A DNA stretch of 64,000 nucleotides from Liolophura sinensis (GCF_032854445.1 NC_088304.1:29209732-29273731), one strand, 5' to 3'; numbered from the stretch's first letter, positions 1-12,819 are shown. Numbers and translations are program-made. The notes: generated from the sequence alone by a model not told the origin.

Positions 1-47
1 AATGTTAAAGTGCAGACACACACGATACCGCGAGAGACGAGCAATGA

Positions 48-656
48 CACCCTTCCCAGTCACAGTAGACTAACGCCGAATATGACACCCTCACAGTGAC
101 AGTAGATTCACGCCGGACATTACACCTCACCCAGTCACAGTAGACTGATGCCGGACATCACACTCCACCCAGTCACAGTAGACTGACGCCGGACATTACA
201 CCCCACCCAGTCACAGCAGACTGACGCCGGACATGACAACCCACTCAGTTACAGTAGACTGACGCCGGACATTACACCCCACCCAGTCACAGTAGACTGA
301 CGCTGGACATCACACTCCACCCAGTCACAGTAGACTGACGCTGGACATGACAACCCACTCAGTTACAGTAGACTGACGCCGGACATTACACATAACCCAG
401 TCACAGTAGACTGACGCCGGACATTACACCCCACCCAGTCACAGTAGGCTGACGCCGGACATCACACTCCACCCAGTCACAGTAGACTGACGCTGGACAT
501 GACAACCCACTCAGTTACAGTAGACTGACGCCGGACATTACACCCAACCCAGTCACAGTAGACTGACGCCGGGCATTACACCCCACTCAGTCACAGCAGA
601 CTGACTACGGATATTACACCCCACCCAGTTACAGCAGACTGACGCCGGACATGACA
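48..656. repeat. Minisatellite, about 38-bp unit, ~16 copies
   Basis: A direct tandem array with core 'cccagtcacagtagactgac' and 'gccggacattacacc'. Copies differ by a few substitutions (ggacat/ggacatt, cactcagttac/cacccagtcac). It runs directly into a SINE at its right end. No coding sense is seen. Confidence 0.93.
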
Positions 657-1087
657 CATGTGGGTGTGGGGTTGAGGGATTCGGGGGTGGTGGTGGAGGC
701 TGCTTCGTGTCTGTGAGCCTCCCACCAATGCGGTCGCTGTGAGTTCGTCCAGCTCATGCTGGCTCCTGTCAGGCCGTGGTAAGGCCTGACAGCAACCTGC
801 GGATGGTCGTGGGTTCCCCTCGACCTCTGCCCGGTTTCCTCCCATCATAATAATGGCCGCCGTCGAATCGTATTTATCTCTGATGTCACTCGTACTCATT
901 AATAAAATTATATTATAATGCAGCTCATGCTGGCTTCCCCACCGGCCGTGCGTGGTAAGGTCTGTCAGCAATGTGCGAGTGGTTGTGGGTTTCCACCGGC
1001 CTGTGCCAGGTTTCACACCATAATGCTGTCCGCCGTCGTTTAGGTGAAATATTCATGAGTACGGCGAGCAACACCAATCAAACGTAA
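657..1087 (+). mobile_element. tRNA-derived SINE, two incomplete copies in tandem
   Basis: The first part (about 690-895) has the body 'ccaccaatgcggtcgctgtg', 'cagctcatgctggct' and 'tgcggatggtcgtgggtt'. The second (about 919-1087) repeats the body and ends in the tail 'gagtacggcgagcaacacc'. The same element recurs about ten times in the window in both orientations. The type is widespread in mollusc genomes (RUDI- or MetaSINE-like; the exact family was not checked). The tRNA-like head is degraded here. Confidence 0.8.
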
Positions 1088-1624
1088 ATCAGACATATAT
1101 AAGTTAAATTCCTTCACTCTCAGAGGTATATATAGCGCTTATTTTTCAACCAATTACAATCATATTTTTTTACGTAAGTTAGATACGGTGCCCTTGGAGA
1201 AGCTAAACTCTGTTTGTATAATGCTCGTCAAAGACAAGTAAATTCACCAAGACATGCTGTGAAACTATAACGGGTATGTTATACTTACGTTACGTATGCC
1301 TTGTCAATCTAGTGACACAATCATAGCCTATTATCAACACATAACACAACATACAATAATTCAAACACGTAATTGTATTCCCATATGTTCAACTTTATAA
1401 TCTGTATATATTAAGTGATCGTCAGAAGTCACCTAGATAAGAGCAGTAAAAAAACAGCAAATCAAACTAGACAATGTTTAATCGGGTATTAAAGCTCCAA
1501 TCAATTTATATTTCGGTCACTAATATTGGAGCGTTATCAAGAACGTAAGTATAATGCAGAATTATATTGCATTCTATAACTGTGTATGTACCAAACACGT
1601 ATAAAAGTCCGTGTAATCCTGTGA
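1088..1624. other. Non-coding stretch, nothing recognised
   Basis: AT-rich DNA between the SINE and the 61-bp array. No splice-bounded open frame, no RNA gene and no recognisable repeat was seen. Confidence 0.5.
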
Positions 1625-3195
1625 TATACTTGAGGCACAGTCATCGTGGAGAAGAGGTACTTTATCTGGACCACCAGGTGATACGCCCTGACAAGTTACG
1701 ACAGCGTACTTGTGCTACAGTCAACGTAGAAACCATAAATATACGGAACTTTATCTGAACTACCACGTGACCCGACAAGTCACGACAGCGTACTTGAGGC
1801 ACTATCATCGTGGAGACCGCCAAGGTACTTTATATGGACTACGAGTTGACTCGACCTGACAAGTTACGAGAACGTACTTGTCGCACTGTCACCACTGAGA
1901 CCGTCGAGGCACTTTGTCTGGTTTTCCAGATCACTAGACTTGCCAAGTTTCAATGTACGACGGGGTACTTGTGGTACAGTCATGATCTGGACAACAAGGT
2001 GACCTACCTGTCAAGTTACGACAGGGCACATGTGACACAGTCATGATCTGGACTACTAGGTAACCTACATGTCAAGTTACCACAGGTACTTGTGGAACAG
2101 TCATGATCTAGACTACCAGGTGACCTACATGTCAAGTTACGACAGGATCCTTGTAGCACAGTCATGATCTAGACTACCAGGTGACCTAGCTATCAAGTTA
2201 CGACAGGTTACTTGTGGCACAGTCATGATCTAGACTACCAGATGGCCTAGCTGTCAAGTTACGACAGGTTGATTGTGGCACAGTCATGATCTGGACAACT
2301 AGGTGACCTACATGTCAAGTTACGACAGCTTACTTGTGGCACAGTCATGATCTAGACTACCAGATGGCCTAGCTGTCAAGTTACGACAGGTTGCTTGTGG
2401 CACAGTCATGATCTGGACAACTAGGTGACCTACATGTCAAGTTACGACAGGGTACTTGTGGCACAGTCATGATCTGGACAACTAGGTGACCTACATGTCA
2501 AGTTATGACAGGTTGCTTGTGGCACAGTCATGATCTGGACAACTAGGTGACCTACATGTCAAGTTACGACAGGGTACTTGTGGCACAGTCATGATCTAGA
2601 CTACCAGATGGCCTAGCTGTCAAGTTACGACAGGTTGCTTGTGGCACAGTCATGATCTGGACAACTGGGTGACCTACATGTCAAGTTACGACAGGGTACT
2701 TGTGGCACAGTCATGATCTAGACTACCAGATGGCCTAGCTGTCAAGTTACGACAGGGTACTTGTGGCACAGTCATGATCTAGACTACCAGATGGCCTAGC
2801 TGTCAAGTTACGACAGGTTACTTGTGGCACAGTCATGATCTAGACTACCAGATGGCCTAGCTGTCAAGTTACGACAGGTTACTTGTGGCACAGTCATGAT
2901 CTAGACTACCAGATGGCCTAGCTGTCAAGTTACGACAGGGTACTTGTGGCACAGTCATGATCTAGACTACCAGATGGCCTAGCTGTCAAGTTACGACAGG
3001 GTACTTGTGGCACAGTCATGATCTAGACTACCAGATGACCTAGCTGTCAAGTTACGACAGGGTACTTGTGGCACAGTCATGATCTGGACAACTAGGTGAC
3101 CTTCATGTCAAGTTATGACAGGGTACTTGTGGCACAGTCATGATCTAGACTACCAGGTGGCCTAGCTGTCAAGTTACGATAGGGTACTTGAGGTG
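1625..3195. repeat. Minisatellite, about 60-61-bp unit, ~25 copies
   Basis: Tandem units contain 'ggcacagtcatgatct', 'gactaccag' and 'tcaagttacgacagg'. Copies from about 1980 to 3190 are nearly identical and come in a few subtypes (agatggcctagctg versus aggtgacctacatg). Copies at 1625-1980 are strongly diverged. Short open frames here are array products. The array lies just 3' of the MIF-like gene on the minus strand. Confidence 0.92.
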
Positions 3196-3349
3196 CTGTC
3201 AACGTGGATATCGTGAATGTACTTATTTGTTGTATGAAAATGCTTGCCACGTTGATATAGCATTCTCGGAATAAAAATGAAGATTCATGTTTGATGGCGC
3301 AAGCTATATAGAGTTTTCTTAACGTCAAGAAAACCAATGCTAGGGTGTG

Positions 3350-6300
3350 TCAGTGTGTCAGCGAGGCTATCGTTAAGCCCATGTAACAGGCGGATGACTG
3401 GGGAACGTCGTCCAGGAGCATGTAGATTCTGCAACAGACACACACAAGTAACAACAATACAATAACATTTATGCAACAAACGTTTCACGAAAGTTATTTA
3501 GATGACGGAGGAAAATGAGGAACTGGGCTTAGTGAACTTAACAAGCTTCTGAAAGTGGTGTTTTATGAGCCTATGCATAAACGCCATGAAAAATTGCGAA
3601 ACATTTTTTTACAAGTCATATGATACAAGACTTTACCTTTCGCAGCAAATGAGTTCAATCCCCACGAGTATAATTACAAGAAACTTTGCGTGAGGCTAAC
3701 AGAAATGAAGTTCTCGTATTTGCTTGAAGAAACACCAGTCATCACACTGTCATCGATGGGTTTGGATTAACTCAGACGAACGCTACATTCATTAGGCCTA
3801 GATAGTTTGTCTTGAATCAATATCTTCGTATACGGACACCAAGAGATTACTACGCGAACTATGTTACCTTACGTAGTTATATTTGAAACGGCGTATATTT
3901 ATATTGAAAAAAATTGAAAGTGGTCCAAGATTTGTTACATGGTGGCAAAAACAAAGCCATGCACCAGACACCAATCTTTCAGGCACTGTACATCAGTTGG
4001 TATCTACGTATGGCCCAATGGCCACAACTATCCGAGCGTAGATTTTCCGGCGCAGTGGTAACTCGGGTCCAAGGTGGAATGATCATTGTTCTCGCGGAAT
4101 GCGCGAGTATTGTCACCACTTTTCTCACAAAACGGCAGAGAACAGAAAGGAATAAAAAGTAGACTGTACAACTTAATCCCAAGTTACTTTGAGGGAAAGT
4201 TCCCCATTGGTCATTCCATGCTGATATCTACCTAGAAATAGAGAATCTCACACACTCGTACCTTTCCTTCGGTACGCCGATTGACTTGACGATCAAGTCT
4301 GTGAACTTTGCCGAAAACTCGTCGTTGGCTTCCTGTTTGAGTTTTCCCCCGGCCGAGTGGACAAAGGCCATGGCAGTCGGCTCCTCTGTTCCCCCAAACA
4401 TCATTGGAGATCCGGCATTGATGACCACTTGAACGATCTGGTAGAGAATATAGAGAGACAAATTGGCTATCGTATATCGTGTATTGGTACTAGAAGGAGC
4501 CTTTCAGTGGCCTATCACTTGGATTTAAACAAACTTCATGGAATTCCCCCTATTGTTCCACTAACTTTTATCTACCAAAGGCGGATATATCGACATACTG
4601 AAGGATAACATTCTACATACACATCAAATCAACCATCAGGAATTTCACAGTGGCAAACCTATGGCACACCAGAGGCAAGCTACAGGCTCGCCAGTGATAC
4701 ACTCCTATCCGACAACGACAAGATCGGCAGTGACAAACTCCTCGCAGATGGCGAAAATTACAGGATGGCCAATGAAAAACTCCTGGCGGACTAGCACAAA
4801 CCTACAGGCTCACCAGTGACAAACTCCTGGAAGACTAGGCAAAAGCTACGAGCTCGTCAGTGACAAACCCCTGGCACACCAGGCGAAAATTACCGGTTTG
4901 TAAATCCTGGCAGCCTAGGCGAAAGCTATAAGCTCACCAGTGACAATTTCCTAACAGACTAGGCAAAAGCTACAAGCTTGTCAGTGACAAATCTCTGGAG
5001 ATCAGAGGCAAGCTACAGGCTTGCCAGTGACAGATTCCTGGAAAATTAGGTGAAAGCTATAAGCTCGCGAGTGGAAAACTCCTGGCAAACTAACCGAAAA
5101 CGGCAAGCTGGTCAGTGGCAAACCCCTGAAAGAGTAGGTGAAAGCTTCAACCTCAAAAGTGACACACTCCTGGCAGATTACGAACAAGCTACAGGCCTGC
5201 CAGTGACACACTTCTGGAAGAATACGAACAAGCTACAGGCCTGCCATTGACAAACCATGGCACACTATGAACAAGCTACAGGGACGCCAAAGTGTCTCCT
5301 TATGAATAAATAAAGGCCGAAGTTTGAAAGCTTCTTAAAACGAAAGTTGATTGTATGATAGGGTATAAAGAGTGATCGATGAGAGGTTCGTGTTTATTTG
5401 CTAACTCTTTCCACATATTTAGATTAGTACTTGTGTGAAATACACACGCCTAAGAAATGTTACAAGTTCCAAACATATGTCTACTACAGCAAAGTCGATG
5501 AGGCACGTGCATCAATATACAATCTCCATCAATCAAAATTGATTCAAATATAATCTGCAGCCTAGTTACGTGCACTTGGACATAATTTATGACTTTTGTA
5601 TTTATGATCCTAAAACTCCTGGTTGCGTCCATTTTGTTAAAACCGCGTCGCTAATATTGCGGTAGAGGTGGTCACTATCAGACACCATATAACCCGCCAA
5701 AAGTGAACATTTAGTTCACAGTATAAGTTCTGTGCTATATGTATATGTATATATACCGGTAGTGTGGTGGGCGACAATGGTACAAAAAGTGCTATAATGA
5801 TTTTTCAGTCTAAGTCAACACTTGAACAGGTAATGTAACTCTGCACAAAACTTTCCTAAACTTACTAAAAGATGTTAATAGTACTGAGCCTACTATTTCT
5901 TACATACATGTATGTCAAACGTAGGTATTTTAAAGCTACATATATCAAACGTACGTATTTTAAAATATTGTAGGACTTAAAACATAAAGAGTAAAATCAG
6001 AGCAGCCATGACTGTTTGAAAACTGGGAAATGCTCACACGTAACTGGTGAAATACGGCCTCTTGTTAGTTTACCTCAGTTAGGGTTTTATTCTAACTGTT
6101 CTTGTAAATGCTTCTAAATACCCACAAATTACACGCCCTAGCACCATGGCTTAAGCAGAATTAGGTCAAAAAATGTGGTGATGTTAACTGCAATTTATTC
6201 GAAGCCATAGGTCTAGGATTACTCGAAATGTTTTATCACATTTAACATATAATAATATTAAACCATGGGGCTAAAGCTTACTACAAACCTCATGAAAGAC

Positions 6301-6527
6301 TGCGCTAGGTCTAAATGTACTTGGACCGCAGTGTAAACAGTCTTCATGAACGTCATACTTAATAAAGTGGATCATGACCTGGGTCTTTCTCCCCATATTC
6401 TACACAAATACACGCCTACCTTGGGTTCGACCCCTAATATCTCGGCCGAGCCTGTGGACACATTTCTCAGCTGTTCTGACCCTATGTCAGCCTGGGGTAG
6501 ATTTGTATGGATCACAATCAGCGGCAT
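3350..6527 (-). CDS. MIF-family protein (macrophage migration inhibitory factor-like), 3 exons, 120 aa
   Basis: Coding exons on the minus strand are 6527-6420, 4437-4262 and 3428-3350. All junctions are GT/AG, phases join (0, then 2), and exon sizes (108, 176, 79 bp) and intron positions match the vertebrate MIF gene. The protein starts MPLIVIHTNLPQ, so Pro2 becomes the N-terminal catalytic proline after Met removal. FGGTEEP at residues 50-56 aligns without gaps to the human FGG motif. The tautomerase lysine (human precursor K33) is Val here, Ile65 is Ala, and the CxxC at 57-60 is T-A-M-A. The C-terminal strand after IYMLLDD is divergent. The family forms trimers acting as cytokine or tautomerase; catalysis by this copy is doubtful. 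A degenerate minisatellite fills much of intron 1. It could also be a D-DT-type paralogue. Confidence 0.88.
4655..5290. repeat. Degenerate minisatellite, about 44-bp unit, inside intron 1 of the MIF-like gene
   Basis: Around 14 diverged copies of a unit with 'agctacaggctcgccagtga', 'caaactcctggca' and 'gactagg'. Copies differ by many substitutions and small indels, so the array looks old. Short open frames on both strands here are array products. Confidence 0.85.
5291..6419. other. Rest of MIF-like intron 1, nothing recognised
   Basis: AT-rich intronic DNA. There is a short 'catgtatgtcaaacgtaggtattttaaa' type duplication near 5905-5965. No exon-like open frame was found. Confidence 0.4.
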
Positions 6528-7706
6528 GATGAAGAGACTGACGGAGTGAGGGTGTTTGTTAGGAGTGGGGTGTCCAAACTGATAAATACACTAGCAGGGT
6601 AACCCAGATATAAGATATTACACATATGCCACCAGGCTTATCCCGATAAAGCTGTGGTCGGTGGACGTGACGCTGACAAGAATGCAGTTCAGAGGCTAGG
6701 CTACATGTATGGAAGGCCAACATGAGCAGCGCACATACTTAGCAGCTAGACCTGTTCAACTCCAAACCAAAAACAATCACTTGAGGCGGGATACAAGTTG
6801 TATTGCTAGCTTTTACGCTACTTTTCTCACCAGAGAGCATGTACAGCTAATCCTCCGCAATGTACATATATCTGTGTAAGGAATATATCATAAGTGCTAA
6901 GCATTTCATTTAGTTTGGCTTATAATCGGTTGTTATCATAGGTATTTTTGCTTTTATAAGTTTATTGGAATTTACTGTTTAGTAATGTAAATATTCTGAA
7001 GCAACTGCAATGTACTATAGGGGGAACATCGTCCCTAGGAACAAATTACTTACCCCCACCCCTTCCCATACAAACTGTATCCCGTGATACTTGGGGACAG
7101 GAGCAATAGACGTCGACCATAATAGACGCACCGGGTCAGTTATGGCAAGACCAATTTCCAAAACACCGTTCAGCACGAACCACTAGAGAAACAAACGAGC
7201 ATAAAAAGTAAGTAAGTAACAAGTTCGGATTCACGCGAGGAGAAGCAGTGAACCGTGAAGATTGAACAAAGATGACGGAGCGTCTCAACTGTTCAATATA
7301 TACAATCATATTTAACACGGTGAATATATAGCCACTAGACCCGGGTTACGGAGAAGTAGACGCAATTATGAAGCAGAGTACATACCGGAGATTCTGGATA
7401 CTCTGTCTTTTTTCACTTAAAAGGATACAGAATCGAAGCTGATTGGCTGACAAGGGCGATAGGATTTCTTGGGTTAAATCTCGGACAGTTTTATGCCCCC
7501 CCCCCACTTTTTTTTTGCAAAAAATTGCAAAGCATAACTCTAGCGCCTCGTTCTAAAATATCAGCTTTCCACATTTACTATACTATTAAAATGAACAACA
7601 AAAAGTAGATAAAAACCATTACTTTTAATTTAAAGGAAGGATTGCCTACATGGATCATTCTTACCTATCTATACCGAACAAAAATATAAACGCACGAAAA
7701 AATTTT
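6528..7706. other. 5' flank of the MIF-like gene, no gene seen
   Basis: Should hold the promoter and 5' UTR of the minus-strand MIF-like gene. No TATA box or known site could be assigned with confidence. A C-run followed by a T-run lies at about 7498-7517. Confidence 0.35.
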
Positions 7707-7953
7707 ATATTGTTTTCTCTCAGTATTGAATAACGTGTTAACTCAGCAATTAAGGCAAGTGTTCATTATCAATTGTGGCTTCATTTTCCACAAGATTTTC
7801 ACTGTGATTAACCACCACTCTGTTTTCACGCTGCCATAGCTCCTGGATTATTGCCCTAAATGTAAAAATCTGGTGGAAATTAAAGCCACAATTGATAATG
7901 AATACTTACCCTAATATGTTAACAGCTATAATACTGAAAGAAAATAATCTGGA
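7707..7953. mobile_element. Foldback / MITE-like element, ~85-bp inverted arms
   Basis: The left arm (about 7707-7790) contains 'gttcattatcaattgtggct'. The right arm (about 7868-7953) contains its near-perfect reverse complement, and arm similarity continues outward to the 'cagtatt' ends. The loop is about 80 bp. No open frame is present, so a non-autonomous element is the simplest reading. Confidence 0.75.
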
Positions 7954-8530
7954 TCTGCAAACTGTGCTATAGAGTCCGGTGAAATCAATGTGGAGAAAAA
8001 AATCGCTATGGATGCTCATTTTTGGTTGTCATGTGAAAGTTGGGGCCCCAGCTTTTAAACTCGGAGTCCTGGTGTTAAATTTGGAATCACTGCTGATCAA
8101 CTCTGGACACACTTTTAATATTTTAAATGTGGCCCAATTTTGAATGGCTGATCAAGAATATGTTCATAGCACCCTAGGGTCGCGGAGTCTCCGGGTGCCA
8201 ATGTGCTGAACAGACTTTCAAAAATGTCATTTTTTTCAGCACATCATTTTCCGGGCTCTGCATTCTTAAGACCCCATTTCTCGGTGCTTCAAAATTGCTG
8301 AGATTTCAAATACGGCAATCTATTGTTGCGGAGCTTCCGGGGCTTGGACCCTCGGCTAATGTGCTGTGATAGTTGACCCCCACCACCACCCCACTTTTAA
8401 TTTTCATCCTACGTCAGTGACATTACACCCAACAAATGTTCACAGCTTCTCTTTGTATAAACCCGTCTTATTTTCGTACTTTATATGCTTTCATAGTTTG
8501 GCGGCTCATGTTGAAGGTTAATTTAGGATT
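7954..8530. other. Non-coding stretch, nothing recognised
   Basis: No gene-like open frame. A few short C/G-rich phrases repeat ('gcggagtctccgggtgc' and 'gcggagcttccggggctt'), hinting at an old duplication. Confidence 0.35.
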
Positions 8531-8894
8531 GACATGACCATCATTGACCTGAAATGTCCATTCTGGTCGACGGCTGGTATGATTTGGGGATGGACATTAC
8601 CATCATTGACCTGAAATGTCCATTCTGGTTGACGGCTGGTATGATTTGGGGATTGACATGACCATCATTGACCTGAAATGTCCATTCTGGTTGATGGCTG
8701 GTATGATTTGGGGATGGACATGACCATCATTGACCTGAAATGTCCATTCTGGTTGACGGCTGGTATGATTTGGGGATTGACATGACCATCATTGACCTGA
8801 AATGTCCATTCTGGTTGACGGCTGGTATGATTTGGGGATTGACATGACCATCATTGACCTGAAATGTCCATTCTGGTTGACGGCTGGTATGTAT
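8531..8894. repeat. Minisatellite, 62-bp unit, 6 copies
   Basis: The unit starts 'gacatgaccatcattgacct' and carries 'tggttgacggctggtatga'. Copies are almost identical. The core phrase also occurs in the 41-bp array at 47095-47350, and a related single unit lies at about 62200-62320. Confidence 0.93.
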
Positions 8895-9039
8895 TTTCGT
8901 GCCTAAATGCATTGTGACCGGTTTCCTCACAAAGGTGCGCATCGGTATAAAGGGAACATATAGTCTCTGTTTTTAATTCCGTCAACTTTCACTCATAATA
9001 TCAGTGGCTTTCCCCGGTCAGCTGATATTATGAATGTGT

Positions 9040-9330
9040 GGCCATCCCCGTGGCTTCCGTTGACGAGGGGGTTAGCACGCCAGCACGGCGCAATGACCCT
9101 GGAGTCCCTCACCAATGCGATTGCTGTGGGATGGTCCAGCTCATGCTGACTTTCTGTCCAAAGAGAGACTTGCTGGCAGACCTTCACACGTACGGCCGTG
9201 GGTTTCTTCCGTTTTTGTTTTTTTTTTTTTTGTCCGTTCCCTCCCATCATAACGCTGGCCGCCGTTGTAAAAGAGAAAAATTATTGAGTGCGGCGTAAAA
9301 CACCAATAACATAAATGAATAAATATTAAG
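9040..9330 (+). mobile_element. tRNA-derived SINE, near full length
   Basis: The head 'ccgtggcttccgttgacgag' is tRNA-like. The body has 'tcaccaatgcgattgctgtg' and 'ccagctcatgctgactt', and the tail 'gagtgcggcgtaaaacacca' is followed by an AT-rich end. A T-run interrupts the body near 9218-9232. Confidence 0.85.
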
Positions 9331-10524
9331 GTGTGACTCTACTTATATTCTTTTCATTGATGTTGTCGGTTAGGCTCGTTGGTACACACAGTAGAGTGCG
9401 AGGGATACCACACCAAGATTTTGACCTTCATACGGAAAGGGTGGCGCTAAGCCTAGCGCCGTTGGAATGAAAAAGCAGTTGGTCCTATTGTGTTTCCATA
9501 GCAAACTATATGAGCCAATGGTAACAAAAAATATCCTCTTCAAGAGAAGACTACGAGTTCCCGTACGACTAACTATAACCTTTTTCAGAAGGTCATACTC
9601 ATGCTGGCCACAAACAAACTCTGCTTTTTGTATTGTGGACGTAGGTCAACATGAGGATGTTGCTGAAAAGTGGCTCTTTCAACGTCTGAAAACCATGTCA
9701 GCTAATAAATCTTCCCAAATAATCATGATTTCCCCCAGATTGCTCGGTGAGGACAGTGAGTTAGCGTGAATGAACGCATACTATTTACACGTGTTTCAAG
9801 CGAGTAACGTGATTGTTTGACATACTGGTACACGTACATATGTTGACGTATCATGGGGAACATGCGCAGAACACGTGTTCGCGAAATCAGTAGATTGAAT
9901 ATGATCCGAAATTTACTAAATGTCAAACATTTTTCCCCGTCAAGTTACATACGCAGAAAGAAAACCTCGGTGGCTTTAAATGGGGCAGTGCAATTTCAAG
10001 TGAATTTTAAGCATTATTACCTGAAAATTTTGCCTGTTGGATGACTTATTAAACAATTTATCAGCAAAATCAGTCAATTAATTTTCCATATAAAATATTC
10101 TTTTAAACAGAAAGTCATTTATTTCACCAAAGAACTATTATTCAACAAACTCAGTAATGTTCTTAAATTCACATGTAAAATACATTTCCAGTTTGGTTTT
10201 CCCACCGGCGTAAAAAATATTTTACATGTGTTTGTTAAACAAAAAGAAATTTCTGTGTTTAAAAATATTTCCTATGTCAAAAACTAGTTGACTAATTGTG
10301 ATGATAAAAAGCTTGATAAGTTGACAAAGTGAAAGATATATAGAACAAAAAAACACCGATATTGAAATAAAATAATATGGAATTATAATAAGCCTCTAAG
10401 TGTTAGATTCTTAAAATTTGTTGATGCAGTCAACGATACACCACGAACTCCTCCGCGATACGCATATATGCACGCATATTGAATTTTCAGCCGATGATAA
10501 CATGATAATTATACATGTACTGTA
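9331..10524. other. Non-coding stretch before the 32-bp array
   Basis: A 100-residue open frame at 9467-9769 resembles no family I recognise and has no supporting splice or codon signal. Otherwise AT-rich DNA. Confidence 0.35.
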
Positions 10525-12755
10525 CACACGAATCTGTGTATAAGGATACTGCTGTATACATGTATCCGTGTGTAGGGATACAGCCGTATACATACGTCTG
10601 TGTGTAGGGATACTACAGTATACATGTATCTGTGTGTAGGGATACTGCCGTATACATGCGTCTGTGTGTAGGGATACTACAGTATACATGTATCTGTGTG
10701 TAGGGATACTGCCGTATACATGTATCTGTGTGTAGGGATACTGCCGTGTACATGTATCTGAGTGGGGATACTGCCGTATACATGTATCTGTGTCTAAGGA
10801 TACTGCCGTATACACGTATTTGTGTGTAGGGATACTGCTGTATACGTGCGTCTGTGTGTAAGGATACTACAGTATACATGCATCTGTGTGTAGAGATACT
10901 ACAGTATACATGTATCTGTGTGGAGGGATACGGCTGTATACATGTATCTGAGTAGGGATACTGTCATATACATGTATCTGTGTGTAGAGATACAGCCGTA
11001 TACATGTATCTGTATGTAGGGATACTGCCGTATACATGTGTCTGTGTGTAGAGATACTGCCGTATACATGTGTGTGTGTGTAGGGATACTGCCGTACACA
11101 TTTATCTGTGTGTAAGGATACTGCCGTATAGATGTATCTGTGTGTGGGGATACTGCCGTATACATGTATCTGTGTGTAGGGATACTGCCGTATACATGAA
11201 TCTGAGTGGGGATACTGCCGTATACATGTATCTGTGTCTAAGGATACTGCCGTATACATGTATCTGTATGTAGGGATACTGCCGTGTACATGTATCTGTA
11301 TGTAGGGATACTGCCGTGTACATGTATCTGAGTGGGGATACTGCCGTATACATGTATCTGTGTGTAAGGAAACTGCCGTATACATGTATTTGTGTGTAGG
11401 GATACTGCTGTATACGTGCGTCTGTGTGTAAGGATACTACAGTATACATGTATCTGTATGTAGGGATACTGCCGTATACATGTATCTGTGTGTAGGGATA
11501 CTGCCGTATACATGTATCTGTGTCTAAGGGTACTGCCGTATACATGTATGTGTGTAAGGATACTGCAGTATAGATGTATCTGTGTGTGGGGATGCTGTAT
11601 AATTATCATGTATTTGTGTGTAGGGATACTGCCGTATACGTGCGTCTGTGTGTAAGGATACTACAGTATACATGTATCTGTGTGTAGGGATACTACAGTA
11701 TACATGTATCTGTATGTAGGGATGCTGCCGTATACATGTATCTGTGTCTAAGAATACTGCCGTACACATTTATCTGTGTGTAAGGATACAGCAGTATAGA
11801 TATACCTGTGTGTGGGGATACTGTCGTATACATGTATCTGTGTGTGGGGATACTGCCGTGTACATGTATCTGAGTGGGGATACTGCCGTATACATGTATC
11901 TGTGTCTAAGGATACTGCCGTATACATGTATTTGTGTGTAGGGATACTGCCGTATACGTGCGTCTGTGTGTAAGGATACTACAGTATACATGTATCTGTG
12001 TGTAGGGATACTACAGTATACATGTATCTGTATGTAGGGATGCTGCCGTATACATGTATCTGTGTCTAAGGATACTGCCGTATACATGTATCTGTGTCTA
12101 AGGATACTGCCGTACACATTTATCTGTGTGTAAGGATACAGCAGTATAGATATACCTGTGTGTGGGGATACTGTCGTATACATGTATCTGTGTGTGGGGA
12201 TACTGCCGTGTACATGTATCTGAGTGGGGATACTGCCGTATACATGTATCTGTGTCTAAGGATACTGCCGTATACATGTATTTGTGTGTAGAGATACTGC
12301 TGTATACGTGCGTCTGTGTGTAAGGATACTACAGTATACATGTATCTGTGTGTAGGGATACTACAGTATACATGTATCTGTATGTAGGGATACTGCCGTA
12401 TACATGAATCTGAGTGGGGATACTGCCGTATACATGTATCTGTGTCTAGGGATACTGCCGTATACATGTATCTGTGTCTAGGGATACTGCCGTACACATT
12501 TATCTGTGTGTAAGGATACTGCAGTTTAGATGTATCTGTGTGTGGGGATACTGCCGTATACATGTATCTGTGTGTGGGGATACTGCCGTATACATGTGTG
12601 TGTGTGTAGGGATGCTACCGTATACATGTATCTGTGTGTAAGGATACTGCAGTATAGATGTATCTGTGTGTTGGGATACTGCCGTATACATGTATCTGTG
12701 TGTAGGGATGCTGCCGTATACATGTGTCTGTGTATAGGGATACTTCGGTTTACGT
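10525..12755. repeat. Large minisatellite, 32-bp unit, ~69 copies, with higher-order repeat
   Basis: The unit is 'gtatacatgtatctgtgtgt' plus 'agggatactgcc'. Variants (acagtatac, gcgtctgtgtg, ctgagtgggg) recur in a fixed order; blocks near 11744-12090 and 12094-12440 repeat with a 350-bp period of about 11 units. Open frames on both strands up to about 170 residues are array artefacts: the 32-bp unit lacks stops in several frames and the translation cycles every 96 bp. Confidence 0.97.
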
Positions 12756-12819
12756 GTAACACACTCAGTCAGAAAGCGTGTAAGGAACTGTGCAAATAAT
12801 CCGGATAACAATGAACGAA

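Noticed and set aside
3979-4182. Open frames on both strands between MIF-like exons 2 and 3
   Set aside because: Intronic. No MIF-like motif, and the gene closes in phase without them.
9467-9769. 100-residue plus-strand frame
   Set aside because: No recognisable family, no flanking splice signals that join it to another exon, and no similarity to neighbouring genes.
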